DNA of 64,000 nucleotides from Strongylocentrotus purpuratus (lineage: Eukaryota; Echinodermata; Echinoidea; Camarodonta; Strongylocentrotidae), in NCBI RefSeq assembly GCF_000002235.5, contig NW_022145611.1:13610882-13674881 (forward strand), read 5' to 3'. Below are positions 45,301 through 60,300 of this stretch, one piece after another. Position 1 is the first letter of the stretch. Every line of letters begins with the position of its first letter. The notes below the pieces were generated by a model. The model was not told the origin of the DNA, made no database searches, and saw only the letters and a program-made list of their open reading frames with translations. Made by a program: the position numbers and the translations under genes.

Positions 45301-48300
45301 GAAGACAGACATCCATACCAAAACTGATTGACATTTATGATTGCCTTGTTATTCTGTATTTCTTTATGTCTGCTTGAAAAGTCGAGAAAAGCGAGACGAA
45401 AAATAACAGATGTTGAGCGTTTGAGTTGTTAAAAGTGTTTGCCATGAATAAGGTGCAGTGCTATGAAGTGGAATGACCCAGTATTGTGTACTGTCTGTTG
45501 ACTCTGTTTTGATGTTGTGCCATTGTTCATTTTCTTGTCACTTGGTGTGGTCCAGTTAAGCAGAAAAAAAGTCCCATTGTAGTAGGTTTGTGAACTGTAC
45601 CAAGTGACAAAAACAAGTGAACATCTTTTGATTCCCAAATAGTGTGTGATTGGGGATGTTTACCAAAGAAAATCTGTTATTCTGGTCCGACCTCCACCTG
45701 CAGAAATGATTATAATTGCAGAAACTCTAGATTGTTATCTTTTTTTTCCAATACGAAAGCTCCTTATTCAATGTAGATTAAAATCATATTTTTGAACACA
45801 CATGCATAGTATGTTGCCTAAAGTACACTGTAGTAGAGACAAATCATCAAATCATATATCACGTTTGACAGTTGACAAATGACAGTGCATACAAATAACC
45901 AAATTCCCTTCTTTGTCTGGGAAAGCACTTACCGTATTTAAATGATTTTCAGAACTCTCAATTTCAGCAGACATAGACATTGAGTCCTGACCCATTATAC
46001 ATTTGTAGGAAAGCTTTATGGCCAAGAAAATCATTGCAAAAGAATTTTGAAGCATTCTGTTAGTACAATGCTTCTAATATGAAATATAACTCTTGTAAGG
46101 GTTCCATTCCTTCCCCTTTGGCTATTGTGAAACATATTTGTATGAAACCATAAAAAAGATATCTTTTATGCTTGATATTTCTAATTTTCAAAACCAACAG
46201 ATGGTTTCACTGGCATTTTAACCAAAAGTTTCTTTCTTTTATTCTTATAAAAAGTGCATTCATTGATGAAAGAAGAAGACCAGAAGGCCCTTTGAACGAA
46301 ATATTTGCACTCTAAGTCATATTTTCTTACTTTATTGTGGGTTGGTGTTATTGCAGTATAATATGTGTCACCTTCACTTTATAAGAGGGATAATCATGGA
46401 TGAGGGTGAGAATAATGGGATTTTTCCTTTGTGTCTAATCATGCATGGATACTTTGCACCTGACTAGTTTGTTATAAAAAAAAGTTTGAAATCCCCTCTA
46501 GCATTGTGGATACTTATTTACTTGCAGTCTTTTGGCCTTTGTCTAGATTTGAGAGCAGATGTGAAGTTGTACATGTACTCTAAGATTAAACTGTATACAT
46601 ATTTTTCATCCCATAAGATATATCTCATTCTAGAATATTTAAAATCCAAATCTGAAAATATTTCTTTCCTGTGGGGGTCCTGTGAAATGATATTTTGTTA
46701 TTAAAAGTTTGCTCCAGAAGGAAAGGGGCTACCTGTTAAGATCATATGAGGGTTTTGTTCACTCATACCATAGGCAACCATTACCCCCCCCCCCCCCCCC
46801 CCCACCACCACCTCATCTATTAGGAATATTGCTTGCTTTGCGACCAATGTCATATCTGTCAGTGTGTTAATAGGGGATAGTCTCTATTGTAATTCCTTGG
46901 GCCAGTCTCTCGAAATAGTCATACATATACCTTTGACATCCTATGAAATAAATATAAATACATGTGTTATAGATAATAGAATTAGCACACATTTGAATCT
47001 GATGTCCATGAACTTATGACTTATGATGATTTCAAGAAACTGGCTCCAAGTGTAACTATCAACACTCCACATTGAGCCAGCCAGATGGGAAAGGACAATG
47101 GTCATGTATTGCTTCCTCCCAGGTATTTTGTAGTGACACTAATTGTCATCGTAGCAAACGCAAGCAAATGGCAAAGGTTGTGATTTTCATTTCCTATGTC
47201 ACCAGAGGGCTTGTTATTGGGTGGATGTGAATTTTAACAGATGTTTATGGTAATGGCAAGATTCCCAAGAAGCCGTTGGCACATTGTGATATTTATTGGG
47301 ATAAACTCCACAAGCTTTTTAAATTTTAGTTGCTATCCTCTGTGTAAAGGCATTGAAGGAGAAACAGAAACAAAGGAAAGTTATTCAGAGCATTACTAAC
47401 GATTTAATTATCTTTCACCTTTTGTCTAACCACATATTTTTCATTTAAGTGGAAGCTTTAAAATAAAATTAAAAAAAAAAAAAAAAATTGTTGAGGGGGT
47501 GGGACTTCAAGGTCTTGAATTTCAGTGTCACAGTTTTCAATCAACATTGTAGAGGCACGTTCATGAGATGTCGAGAAAGGGTGAATTTATGTAAACAGAT
47601 GTCACGCGCAATATACACCTTTATGTAGGAAACCCAAGGCAAACTACCGGTACATGATCAGGTGATAAAATTCATGGATGTGATCATTAATATCTCTTCC
47701 TCACATCGCTCTTTGACAAAATATATAAATGCCAAACATTACTATACATTTCATCAACACATTTCAAGTTTATTTTACATGCAGTAAGGCTTACATGTTT
47801 CTGAAGGGCACTCACATGGAATTCTATTTTGCAATACTTTTATTGTTCAAATCAGCTTAATGATGTTTGACAGCTTAAATTGATTTTCCACATCATTGAA
47901 TATGGGGATTAAAGTCCCTGGTTGTGTATGGGTCTGGGTCGTTAAAACCTCTCTGTTTTATGTCCTGGAATAATTATATTCTTGTTTGGAATGGGGAAAG
48001 TGAATCAGCCTCATCATTCCTAAAAACTTATAAGTATAAACAAGAATTATATCCTTGAAAATTATGTTTAGTTGTTTACCATTGCAATGATGGCCTTTGC
48101 CCTGAGTTTGTTTACATGTATTTAATAGTCTATTCTCCTGGTCATACGAAAACAAGTATAAGTACTTATCAATTCCCCCTGTTTGAAAAACAGAGGCATT
48201 GGGAAATGGGTTTGTGTGGGTGTTTAAGTGGGTATGTAAAATATGAGCAATTTTGATGTATCACCCATATAAACTCTACTAAAGTCATTGACGACCACAA

Positions 48301-51300
48301 CAGACAAGGACCTATCAAAGAATGGGAGAACACGAGGGGGGAAAAAACCAAAGAGAAGAAGCAAATGGTGGAGCACATGCCCTTGCCTTGTCACATAATG
48401 AAGCCTAACAAAGCAGCACGAAGCTAGCACAAGCTAGGAAAAACAGAATCCTAGTTTCACCCCTCGGGCCAGCCGCTCCAGATGACTCACAGTGACTCCG
48501 CTGAACCAATCTCCACATTTTTCTCTCATTTTTTGCCCCCTCAGTGGGGAAAAAGCAGGAGGAAATGAGTTGTATAACTGTGAAACACATCACCTCTTTT
48601 GTGGGGTCAATATTTTGACAGGCATTTTGTGTGTAGATATTAGATGGAATGCCTGTAGATAGCCCTTGGGATGCGATGTGATGATCTAGTTTGAAGGTTT
48701 GGAAAGGGCACAACACTCTTTCTTTATGATGATTCAGACCTGATGAACTTGTATGGTTAACCATTCCTTAATAACAAAGAGGACAAAGGGAGAACTTGGG
48801 AGATGAGTAAGATTAAGAACTGCCGTAGACCTTGTATGATCATAATATCCAGTCCATATTCTATAAGATACTATGTGAAGGCTGTCTTAAATGAGGGCAT
48901 TTGAAATACCGTCTTAAAAACATAGCTTTGAAATATTTGCTGTACATTGTGTAATTGTTGGCCTTAATTGCTGAAAAGGACATACTCATGGACATTCTTA
49001 TTTTAATACGAGGTTAAACTATTATAGATAATGTTTCAGCCGGGATTTTAAAGGGATGTTTACTCCCAGACTCTCTGTTAGTGACATTGAATGCTGTTGT
49101 TTTTCTGTAAATTTAAACAGTGGAACCTCAGAATTTACACGTTAGGACCAATGCAATTTTTCTTTACACAAATTGAAATCCCGTCTCATCAGCGAGGTAT
49201 TTTGGATGTGTATATTAGATTGAATGCTTGTAGATAAAGCCCTTAGGATGTGATTTGATGTGATAGATCTAGTTGGAAGGTTTGGAAAGAGCACAACTCT
49301 CTTTCTATACGATGATTCAGAACTGATGCACTTGTCTTTTAATATTAAAGATGACATGGGGGAACTTGGGAGATGAGTAAGAGAGAGAACTATCATGGTC
49401 CTTGTAAAAGCAGAATATACATTCCAGAATCATGAAGTAGATGTTTCAAGTTGATGTCTAGGACTGAAAGAGAGTTGTAGGCCTCTTTAATTTTCTTTTT
49501 TTTTCTCTCTAATATTTGTCATCTTTAAAATAAATATAGGTCAAATCAGTCTAGCAAATGGTGCTTTTTTTTAAAATACTTAAAGATAAAGACCAGTTAT
49601 GGTCATGCAATTGCATTGTGAAAGAAACATTGAGGAATCGATCAAAAAAGGTTGAACATCTAGCTCTTAAGTATTGGTGTGTACTGCAAGGTTCTGGAAT
49701 CATCAAAATGATAAGAAATTTGGCCCAGTCTTCGTAAAGTTACAAGCACTGTACACAGAAAGATGTATATGGGACTATACGCACACATACGCGACACATG
49801 CGTTTATCTCTCACACACCAATAGCTAAACTAATTTACCAAATATATCAATTAGTAGGCGGTTTCCTGGCAAATTTTGTATCATCATGTATTAGTCAAAA
49901 CATATTCCTTTACATGATTGGTAATAAGAGCGTTTCCAATACTGGTTTTTACCTTTAAAGGGCTATACATATTTACCATTGAGCCCTATCATATTACTTT
50001 GACTATTTGAATTACAATATACTTTCCGTGTACATGTTAGCCCATGTAGCCCTTGTTTTACATGAACTTTCTGTGCACCCGGAGTAGTCCAAGCCTGCTC
50101 CTACATCACAATGTCCGGCGGGTATGATGAAATTGATGAATGGTGTAAACACATGACAGTGTAATAACAAACATGGTACAGCTGGGTCATTAGATTAAAT
50201 AGTGTAGGCAATACATTTTAATAACATGTTTACTGAAATACATTAAAATGTGTCATGTGAAGTACCACCAGGGTTTCATTAATCAACATCATCATCATTG
50301 CATCAGAAACACTTAGAAAATCTACTGGTACGTACACAACTGTACATGTATGAATTCATTTACATTGAAAAGTTAACTATATAATGTAGGAAAACTCTAT
50401 TTTATCTCTGATTTCTCTATAATGTATAGTTCAAGTTCTACTGTACTTGTAATAAATAAGACAAAATAGAGGCTAAACATGATCTGCTGCACTGCAAACA
50501 TTTTGCAAAGGGGATTCTAAAAACTCAAGTTCAAGGATATCAAATTGACAGTTGACGGACTTGAGTCTTTTGTAATACAACACATATACTGCAAAACTAA
50601 TGGATGGTAGCTAAAGTCAAATACATGTACCAGACTACCAGTACTAAATATTGAACCCCTATTCCCACTATGGGTACTTACTGAGTGCCAGAAGGGTATA
50701 ACTGATATTTTATGTCTCTCAGCAAATTACATGTTCATAATATGTTAGGCCTACACAGAGGGTTGAGACATCACTGATCTATACATGACATGAAATAAAA
50801 TACATACATGTACACCCCTGTAAAATAATTTAATATGATATTTGAGATTTACTCATTCAAACAGACAAGATGCAAACTTGCAAAGGGAATTAAACAATAC
50901 ATGTACTGGTATGCAAAAACTATGACTTCCATGCAGTCCTTTCTATGTACTTTAGTGAAGTGAAAACCTGCATGTACCTCAATACATTTGAGAACAGGCA
51001 GTATCGGTATACGGTACTGAAATTATTTAAGAGCGAAAACTAAATTGCGAAAAAAATTGATACCTATCGCTACAGATACTGAATAATGGATGTAATATGT
51101 CGGCACACAAACTCAGGCATGCTTGGTTTTTATATGCTGAAGATGGTGGGAGTATTCCCATTAGATAGCCTCGTTAAAGTGCCATCCCCCAAGTACCTAT
51201 CGCAAATTGTTTGTCGAGGGCCGGAGGGGCACAAGCTCCTTTACTTTTACAGAGACTTAAATCCCTTCTGGCTCTCAACGAACTTTATTGCCTCATCAAT

Positions 51301-54300
51301 CTGGTCAGGTGATCAGTTTCACCTCGTAATGAACAATGCATACACCGCCCTACGTCACTGCTGCCTGAAACCAACCAGCAATATATATTTGGTAATGAGG
51401 TAATTGCTTACACATGTGTGCAAAATCCTACCAGGATCCGGTGTAATAATAATTGTATCAGGAAATTAGATGTATAATTTAATTTTATGATATATAAAGG
51501 CCAGTGTAATTGAGTGCATGTATGTATGTAGGCGAGGCCTTCTAAACATTTGACAGAATTAATCTCCTTTATTGCATCAAGTCACAAAATTTACAAATTG
51601 AATTTTAATATTTCAGTGTGACCTTTCAAGACTCTAATTTGACCAAAAGCTTCCTGTTTAGAGGCAGCCCCTATATCTCAAATTATTTGCAAATATAACA
51701 AATCCTACAGGATTACATGGACATGCACGATGGTGGTGTAAATACATGTAGTCATGTATAAAAAATACTTTGTTATTACGAGTTTTACTTAAAGATAATC
51801 TTGAGTTCTGGTAAAAAAAGAAAATGAATTCTCACAGAATCTAACAAAACTTACACTGAATGTTCAAGATTACAAATAAATGTCATGTGCCAAACAATTT
51901 TGGAAGAAAATGTATACTGGCTGAGTAATGAGCATAGAAAGATAAGGAAATCAGGGTAGTACCAGCCCCGACAACATGTGTGTTGTCCCATGTACAGCTT
52001 TCTGTGTAAGTGATTGTTACTTTACCAAGACTCTGCCAAATTTATGATGATTTTGATGACTCCAGAACCTTGCATTACACACCATTACTTACATGCTATA
52101 TGATCAACTTTTCTGATCCATTCCACACCTTTTCTTTCACAATGCAATCGCATTACCAGTACTAAAGTTTATCTTTAATATGGATATTCAAATATTCTAA
52201 GATACTTAGTGGGACTACATGTAGTTTATAACATTGCATACATTACCCTTTCCATTTTTTTTGTGCTACATTGTAAATCTCAAATATCTTTCCTCTCCAA
52301 GGATATCTGTATTTAAAAATCTTGCAATATTTCAAAGTCACAGAGATTAGAGATGCTTAGTATATCCAGTTTGAATTTGAATTTTGCAAGTCAACAAATT
52401 TAGTATTCCAAGCTCAGTTTTGACAACTCCTGTTTTAAACATAACTAGCAACTTGATGATAGAATCCCTTTGAAAATCACTTAAAACACATCTCATGGTC
52501 TTTCTCTGTTCATTGGGATGTTTATAGATTTTTTCAAAAGCTTTTTGAGCTAAATGTCGGATTTAGGTAAGGACACATATTGGGTATCTATTGTAAAAAA
52601 AAATTGTCTGTAAGCATTTTCTCCTGTAGACTTTGATACCAAGATTTTCTGGTATTAATTTTTCAATGGTAATAGTGCTCAATCAAAGAATGTACTATTT
52701 TAACAAATTGTTTTTTTCCCCCAATTATGGAAAACATCATTTATTATAATCAGTATACATGTAGATGTAAATGGTACTGGCATTAATGGTCTTTTTTGAG
52801 CAGGATTAAATCAGACTTTTGAGTCTTCATCACCATTCATTGTAAATGATGTTAGAGAATATGTATTGATAAACTGTTTTAGCAGTACCAGTACAACATT
52901 CTGGGAAATTACAATGTTAAGCATGAACTTTATTCCAACTGGGTTTCAAAACTTAAAACAAGTGTTGCAACAAGCTAACCTCATTTTATGATCTTATTTA
53001 TTGCATCGATTGTAATATTGTTTCCAATATTCATAGGATTCCTATTCCAAAATAATGCAAAATGATCAACAATCTATAAATAAGAGTATGACAATCAATT
53101 ACAATAAAACCAAATACAGGTATACTTTTCAAAATAAAATTACCAGTAAGTATCTGTTCTTAATTTGCTCTTATTTCAGTAAACCGTCTGAAATCTGACA
53201 GGAACAAGATGTAGAATTAATTTACCCAATAATTCAAATGTCATAGTAACTTCGCAGCAGTATTTGCACTTCAAATGTTAATCCAGCCTCACCAAAGAGG
53301 ACAAAGAGATAGCTGCATAGTTTGGCATGAAGATCCAATCATCATGCGTAGAATATCAGTTCTGGTATTTGACCACCTTGGACTCCAGTCCCGTTTGTGC
53401 TTTCAGGAGAGCACTGAAACTGGAAAGTGACGTCGTTGCTGGTACTTTCCGTCAGGCCTTCTTGTCCGAAGTAACTTAACTCGTTTCCACAAAGCGTTGC
53501 ACTTGCTGTGTAGTACACATGGGGCTCAACCTGGACGGGATGTGGGAATGTGACCGCAAACGTGCTACTGGATCCATCGGAAAAGAACTTGGTGTGATTC
53601 TCTGCAAGGCTCTTCCCTCCTCTCTTGAGTTCTATCTTCACCTTGTACTCTGCACCACCGGAGCTGGAGCCGTACAACCCAAAGCCGGCAATGAAGATCC
53701 GCCTGTCAACTGCAAACTGGATACTGTCGCACCTGCCCCTGTAACGCCACTGGTTACTCCTGTAGGCAGACGACTGGAAGCGATGGACAGTACAGGTTCT
53801 CAGTCCTGCTCGCTGCTTGCAAGGAAAGCGTATCTTGGGCCTGATGTCTGCCGTGTAGTGAAGAAATATGTTTGTGGTTTCTTCAAGAGTGATGACACCA
53901 CTGCAAGCAACGTTGTTGGCAAACTCCTTGAGAGGCATGGTAGGGATGCGGATGAGATAGAGAGCGGAACCAAGAACCTTTCGAAGGCTGTTTGGAGTCA
54001 CCACCAAGTCCTGCCTGGAGCACTCTGCATCTGCCCATCGCATGGCCGCATGAAAGAGGACAAGTTCCTTGACATTCAGGGTCTCCCGCTTCAGGATGCA
54101 CTCAAGGGTATCCTGGTCAACATCCACAAAGCTGTCAGACCCCAATGCTACTTCAGCCTGGGCGTCGATGACCTCCCAACATCGCTGCATGAGGTCTGGT
54201 TCCTCAAACAAGTGACTCTGACTTAACAGGACACATGCGTTACGTGCGCTCAAACTTCGCTCCAAGTACTCAACACACGACCTGGCCAGATGAGGTACAA

Positions 54301-57300
54301 GATACTTCTTTGCAGCATAGAGGGTATCCAAAACGTTCTCCGGGGTTAAGTCTATCTCATCACAGTACATGTATCTGCAAGGAAAAAAAAATGAAAGTTT
54401 GATTTAGTATAAGGATAGGATAATTTAATATTGATTTCAAATGATTGGCTATGATCATATATTTTCCTTATTAAAATGTCAAATCTCATGAAATGAAATC
54501 CATCTCACTTTTCTACCATTTCATGTATTGTGACAACAGACAAGCAAAGTGTGAGAAAATTGTTGAATCCTGTGTCTTTACTCTTTACAATGTGATACAA
54601 ATTCTTTCTTTCTGGTTAGTTCAACAAAATCAATGTGACTAATTACTCACTTTAGTAGGGTAAGAAAGGCCTCTGGCTCTACGTCAGGTGTGACAATTTC
54701 TGAAGTGTTCTCTGCCAAGTCTCCATAAAACATTGCAAAGAAAACTGAGCTTCCGGTTGCAAGCACATACTTGTGAGCAGGTATTCTTTGAGCAGCATTC
54801 TTTGGTCCGACCAAGAATGTAACATCGCTCATCAGTTCATTGTTGAACATCACCGCGTTCCTGTCTCGCACTGTCACCCCACGATGCCAGTTATCGCAGG
54901 ACCATAGGGACGGAGACGATGATATCGACGTCGATACCGAGGATGCTATAGTACCGGTAGGACTATCTGGTTGTATAACATCCAGTGTCTCGCTATTGAC
55001 AGAACAATGGTTACTGTCCAGATTCTGGTATGGCTCTGCAGAGTTGGACACCTGACTGGCAAGGAAACTGGATCGTCTGTGGCTAGTGCGCTGTTGAATT
55101 TGCTGCTCCACGTCATCCTTTTCGGCTCCTGGGTTCTGATTGTTCATTTCCATCTTCCTTCGTAATTTTCGCTTGATTCTACTGAAGGTGTGCACTACTT
55201 TCCAGAATTTGGTGAGCCTGAGTTTTGGAAAGGGCATCTAAGATTATTGCGTATTACAATTTCTTTAGCGCAGTTGATGATAATCCCATCGTTGCGATGA
55301 TATTGTTGTCCAATTGTCATTCATGTTATCTGAAAGACAATGTTAAAACAAATAGAACATAATCAGTGCTCAAAATCAACCACTTGGCATCAAAAACAAA
55401 CCTATAAACTAAAGCTTTAGAGAAGGGCCAGAAAGACCAACCCAAACCTTTAAAATAGATATGGTCAAGAAAAGAATATCATACCAAACACTTTATCATG
55501 AAGCCTATGACTCTGAGCAAGATTTGTTTTCATGACAATTGTCCAATAATGCTATACATATGACATGTAATGTATATTTCCAAAATCTGGCATTGATAAG
55601 ATGTAAACAGAGTGTAGTCTCTGATCCTGCTGATATATAGTTCATCTTTTAAATACATGAAATCATATTTGTTTTGTATATTGCACAGACGAGATCCATA
55701 CTTTTTAAACACAATCTATTTCTAAATCTGAGTATGGAATACCAATATCAGATTATTTGGGATAACCCATGAATGATAGTTATAATAATATTATAAGCAG
55801 GCATAAATATATTATTCATTAATAATTTTACCAAAATAAATATCCGATTCCCGGGATAATACCACATTCTATTTTCCTTCGACTTGAGCAAATTATATAG
55901 TATACTACTATATACTCACATATCCCATTGCAATCAGGAGCTCATTCCAATGAAAAACGACTCAGTTAGAATCAAAATATTATAGATAGATGATGTCCAA
56001 CGAGTAGTAGAAGACATGAACTGTACATGTAGCACTGTATAGCTCGACTAGATCGGTGCAGTGTGTTGATCCTGTGGCCGATTTACAATCTACAGGGCAC
56101 TGTGCCAGCGCGCGCTCTCTTCACTGCACGAGCCCACGGACCAGCTACACACAAACAAGACACACACAACAAATTCTGTAATAAATGCAGTACACAACTC
56201 GCCCAGCAAAACAACTCGTACAGCTGTGCAATCAACAAGGCCCTGTGTGTCATAATGATAACAAAGAATGCCCAGGGGACCGCTATTATAGGTGACTCAG
56301 TGATGTGCGGCTAGCCGAAAGCGACTCAAAAGTTTTGATTGTATAATCCTGGAGAGAATTATAGGCTTTGTACTGTCACGACCAACTACCGAAACCAAAA
56401 TCAGAACAAAAGACAGATTTAAATAATACCAAGGCATAACATTATGGACTCGAAGATTAGGAGGGGAAGGGCGGAGGGCACAGATTTCGCGCATGTGGCG
56501 GGATTTGGACCATTTGGTCGAAACTAGAAGGAAAATATATAAATAGGTGAGAGATACAAAATTAGATGGACATAACAAAGGATGTACTGTGCCCTTCGCC
56601 CTCTCCCAGGTGCGTCGTAGGCCATTTTGAGTGGGGGTGGGGTGCACAGAACTGGTGGGGTGTCGGGCCGACAGCCGAATATATTTTACTTTGATAAGCA
56701 AGAAATGGGGAAAAATCATAAACAGATGTCACATTGGCTGTAAACCAGGGTAAACAAAAATAATAGTCATTCGATTCTAAAGTTAGACGACACAGATTCC
56801 TAAATCATTCGAACACGAAAATATAAAGTTTGTCTCTATTTTCCATTTTCTGAGAAGGCTTTTTCAAAGGTCCAAATCAAAAGACGGGTGTCGCCACTCA
56901 AAAACAACAACATGCAACCTCCTTTATACTTTAGCCACGCCCCTGCGCCCACTTTCCTTTTCTCTCTGTTCTCTCCCTCTACTCTTTGCGGGAAAATGGT
57001 CAAACTATCAGTTAATCAAGTTGTAACTTAGAATTAGTTGATAATTATGTCCTTGCACGGTGATTCAAAATAAAATAAAATCATATCTGAATTTCATGTT
57101 GTATCGATAAAAAAAATAGTCACTCTCAACCTCAAAAAAATATATAATTATTATTTGATTGAGTCTCCCTTTTTCAACATTCTTTGTGATTATTCCTCCT
57201 GAAATATTATTCAGCAAAGTAAGCTGTAGAGTCTTGGTGCGCTGAGTCAGGCGAGTCTGTACTTCACCGGGTCCGGCAGTTTGGTTTCAATATTGACTTT

Positions 57301-60300
57301 TGATCTAGTCTAGATGAGATAATTTGTGGTATAAGATAATGATCAATGACAGGCCGTAGACTGGCCGCCCGAGGGCAAATAAAACTGTTTTTAGATCTCA
57401 ATTGAAAATGGTATAGATTGCGATTTGCGACATCACTATAATGATGTTGTCGGGTGCCTGCGTGCCATGCTATGTAGAGTATGCCTGTTATGCCGACAAT
57501 TTTTCCTTTGCGTTTTATAGATACTCTGGACAAAATTGTCAAAAAACTTGGAGAGCCAAGCCAAATAATTGCTGTTTTACAAGTAACAAAAGAAATCTGT
57601 CGGTATTACAAAGACAACAAAGGGAGAAGATGAAAATCGGATAAGAAGTAAATTGCGTCCGCAGTGAAGAACCCTAATTAAAATCGTATTTGCAGATGAC
57701 CGGATGTTAATTACTAGATTTTTTGTTGGTCGATACGTTTTTATTACCAGTACTCTAATTTAGCTAATCATGTGAGGTCCAATGGGGATTTCCCTTAATT
57801 CGCCTACGTGAAAATTACTTCCTGCAGATCAGTTTCAACTTTTTTTCTGTCGTAAGATTCAATCCTTTTTATTAATCTAAATTCACAGGAATACATGGAA
57901 ATTTGTTTTGGTTACACATTGTAAAAATACGATGACGTGCGTTCTAGATAAATCATGTGATTAACTCTCCCTATAAGCAATGCCAAGGAAGTGGTCTCGT
58001 GACGTCCCTGTATAATAAATATGACGATGCATGATGCCCAAGAGGAGATATTAAAATTAAAATAAAACCGAATCAATACTGAGCGCGGAAATGGTATTTT
58101 AGTCTTTCTCAAAATCACCAAACTTCCCGTCCTTTGTTTTCGTCACCGATAAGATATTATAGAAGTAAGAAGGATGTCGAAGAGATGATCAGTTTGGAAC
58201 AATGACCCGATTTAATACAACTGTGTTGTCCGAACTTTCTGTTTTTCTTATTCCGATTTCAGTCATCCTCTCCACTCACCCTTGACGTAACCCCTCCCGG
58301 AAAGAAATTAGTTACATACCGATCCTCAAACAAACCAGGGATAACATCGAAAAGTGAAAGTGCACCTCTGCCATAAAGTGAACGTATTGAGTGATTTTCA
58401 AAAGTCCTATATTAGGTATGACTGAAAAACTGCACCGAGCATGATGAAATGTGATTTTTCTCGTTTGAAGCTAATTATTCTTGATATTCCCAGTTCACCC
58501 TCCAAAACAGTCTTTTCTCATATCATATTTTCATTGGTCGCATAATATATTCAATTTGCTTTATGGTGTGTGCTGTTAATATTATTCGGAAATTAGATTA
58601 CGTAGAAAAAACACGAAATCGCAAAACTAAAATAATACTTTTCCTTATAAATGTTATATCAAAGGCAAATTTCGAAAGACTGCATGCAACTTGCTTGCTG
58701 GCGGCATTCGGCGACAGTGTTTGAAAACTCGGTTTATTAAAGAAAAGTTTCGTTCCGAAGATCGTATTTGGAATGATCGGTAACAGTTTTTGTTTATTTC
58801 GTGGAGACAATGAGAAACAACTCCTCCTCCCCCCCCCCCCCCCACCCCTCCCCGCAAAAAAAAAAGAAAAAACGAAATCTGAACGAAAAAAAATCAGAAG
58901 TTAAGAAGTAAACAAACAAAATCATTCACAAAGAATTTCCGTTCATGTCACTAATCACTATGAACAAACAAAATCGACTTATTCGTACACAAAACTGACG
59001 GATGGCTATCTAATTCCGTCGCAGGAAAAGAACGCAAACTAAATATTTTTCAAACTGATTTTCGTCGTAATTTACGGCAACTTTACTAAAAAAATAAGTA
59101 GTTCTAAAATATTTCGTTCATAGTTTTCGGTTTTGATAAGCACACAGAAGATCGAGATTTTCGTATAGCACATTTATGTTCGATTGTTGGATTGTAAGGT
59201 TTTAAAAATGGCGTCGTAATTCGTGCACTTTTGCATTTTCCTGCTGTCGTACAGGAATCGTTTGACGAATCCGTCATGAGTACAAGTTCACCGACATCCC
59301 ATTTGTGTGGTAATCGTAACATACGTGTTGCGATGGGAACTCGGTGAACTTGTACTTGTGACGTTTTCGTGAAACACCGCCCTGGAAGATGAAATAAAGA
59401 AAATCAAGGTATTGATTTTGTTTAAAGCTCATATCAAGAACTTCCGGAAATTGTCACTACTGTCCGATAGACTGCCGCCAAAGAGATGTCTTGATTTTAA
59501 TCCCGTCCATTTCTCCTCACTGTTTATCGATTTATTCTTAAGCGTATTTGACTTGTTGAGTGCACCTTCAGAGAGTTTGAATAGGATTATGAGGGGTAGC
59601 GTCGGGTTGAATTAGGGGGGATGTGGTTTCTCTATAGGGTTCATTAAAGAGGATTTGTTTTCCGCGATTAGGTTCATGGTCTCCCTAACTGTTTTTTCTT
59701 TAGAAGTTTAGAACAGGTGAAATGGGCCAGAAAGGCGGGATGGCTATTATTAGACAAGCTGTTTAGCCTCGATGTCCGCTTTATGGATCCATGTTTATTG
59801 GAACAGCGTCTTTGAAAGGTCAAACGCGTATATTTAGTTTTGCTGACCATATGAAACTGATTGAAAAGGGATCATGTTCTGCCGATGATTGAAACCGCTA
59901 ACGAGGTACATAGCATAGGTGGTAAAACAAAAACTTAGGATTACGGCGAAAGAACAGCGATGAGGCTCTTGACTATTTAAAGCTAGTTTTACTTTAATGA
60001 TGGAGTTAAAGTGTAGGAGGAACAATGTTGGCAAAAAGACATAAACCGTGATAGAATTCACGCCCTATTAAATATCACCTGATTTTGATATCAAAATTTG
60101 TTTGGTGTACGAGAATAACCATGGCAATATAGCATTGTTTTATTTTCTCGCTCTTAGGCAAAGGCAGAAATTCTCACTCTCACTCTAAAAGACTTTATTT
60201 TTATGGCATTTTTTGTGTGTACGAGATTGATCATAACATTTATTTTTGTTCTTCTTCAAAATTTCCTTTCATATTGAAGGGCAGTAAGGTGTAATTTTGT

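Larger units (their letters stand above)
42497..53341. other. BRF1 intron 5, part before the nested gene
   Basis: 10.8 kb with no exon recognised. It contains a MITE (43921-44220), G/C runs at 43015-43031 and 46784-46803, and a diverged about 200-bp direct duplication (48631-48836 and 49206-49409). The longest frames (for example 51086-51403, plus strand) have no recognisable domain or splice context. Confidence 0.5.

Noticed and set aside
51086-51403. 105-codon plus-strand frame in BRF1 intron 5
   Set aside because: Composition is borderline protein-like but there is no domain, start context or splice support; not annotated.
53519-54226. 235-codon plus-strand frame inside the BTBD3/6 exon
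   Set aside because: The opposite strand matches BTB-BACK-PHR throughout; this frame has no known domain.
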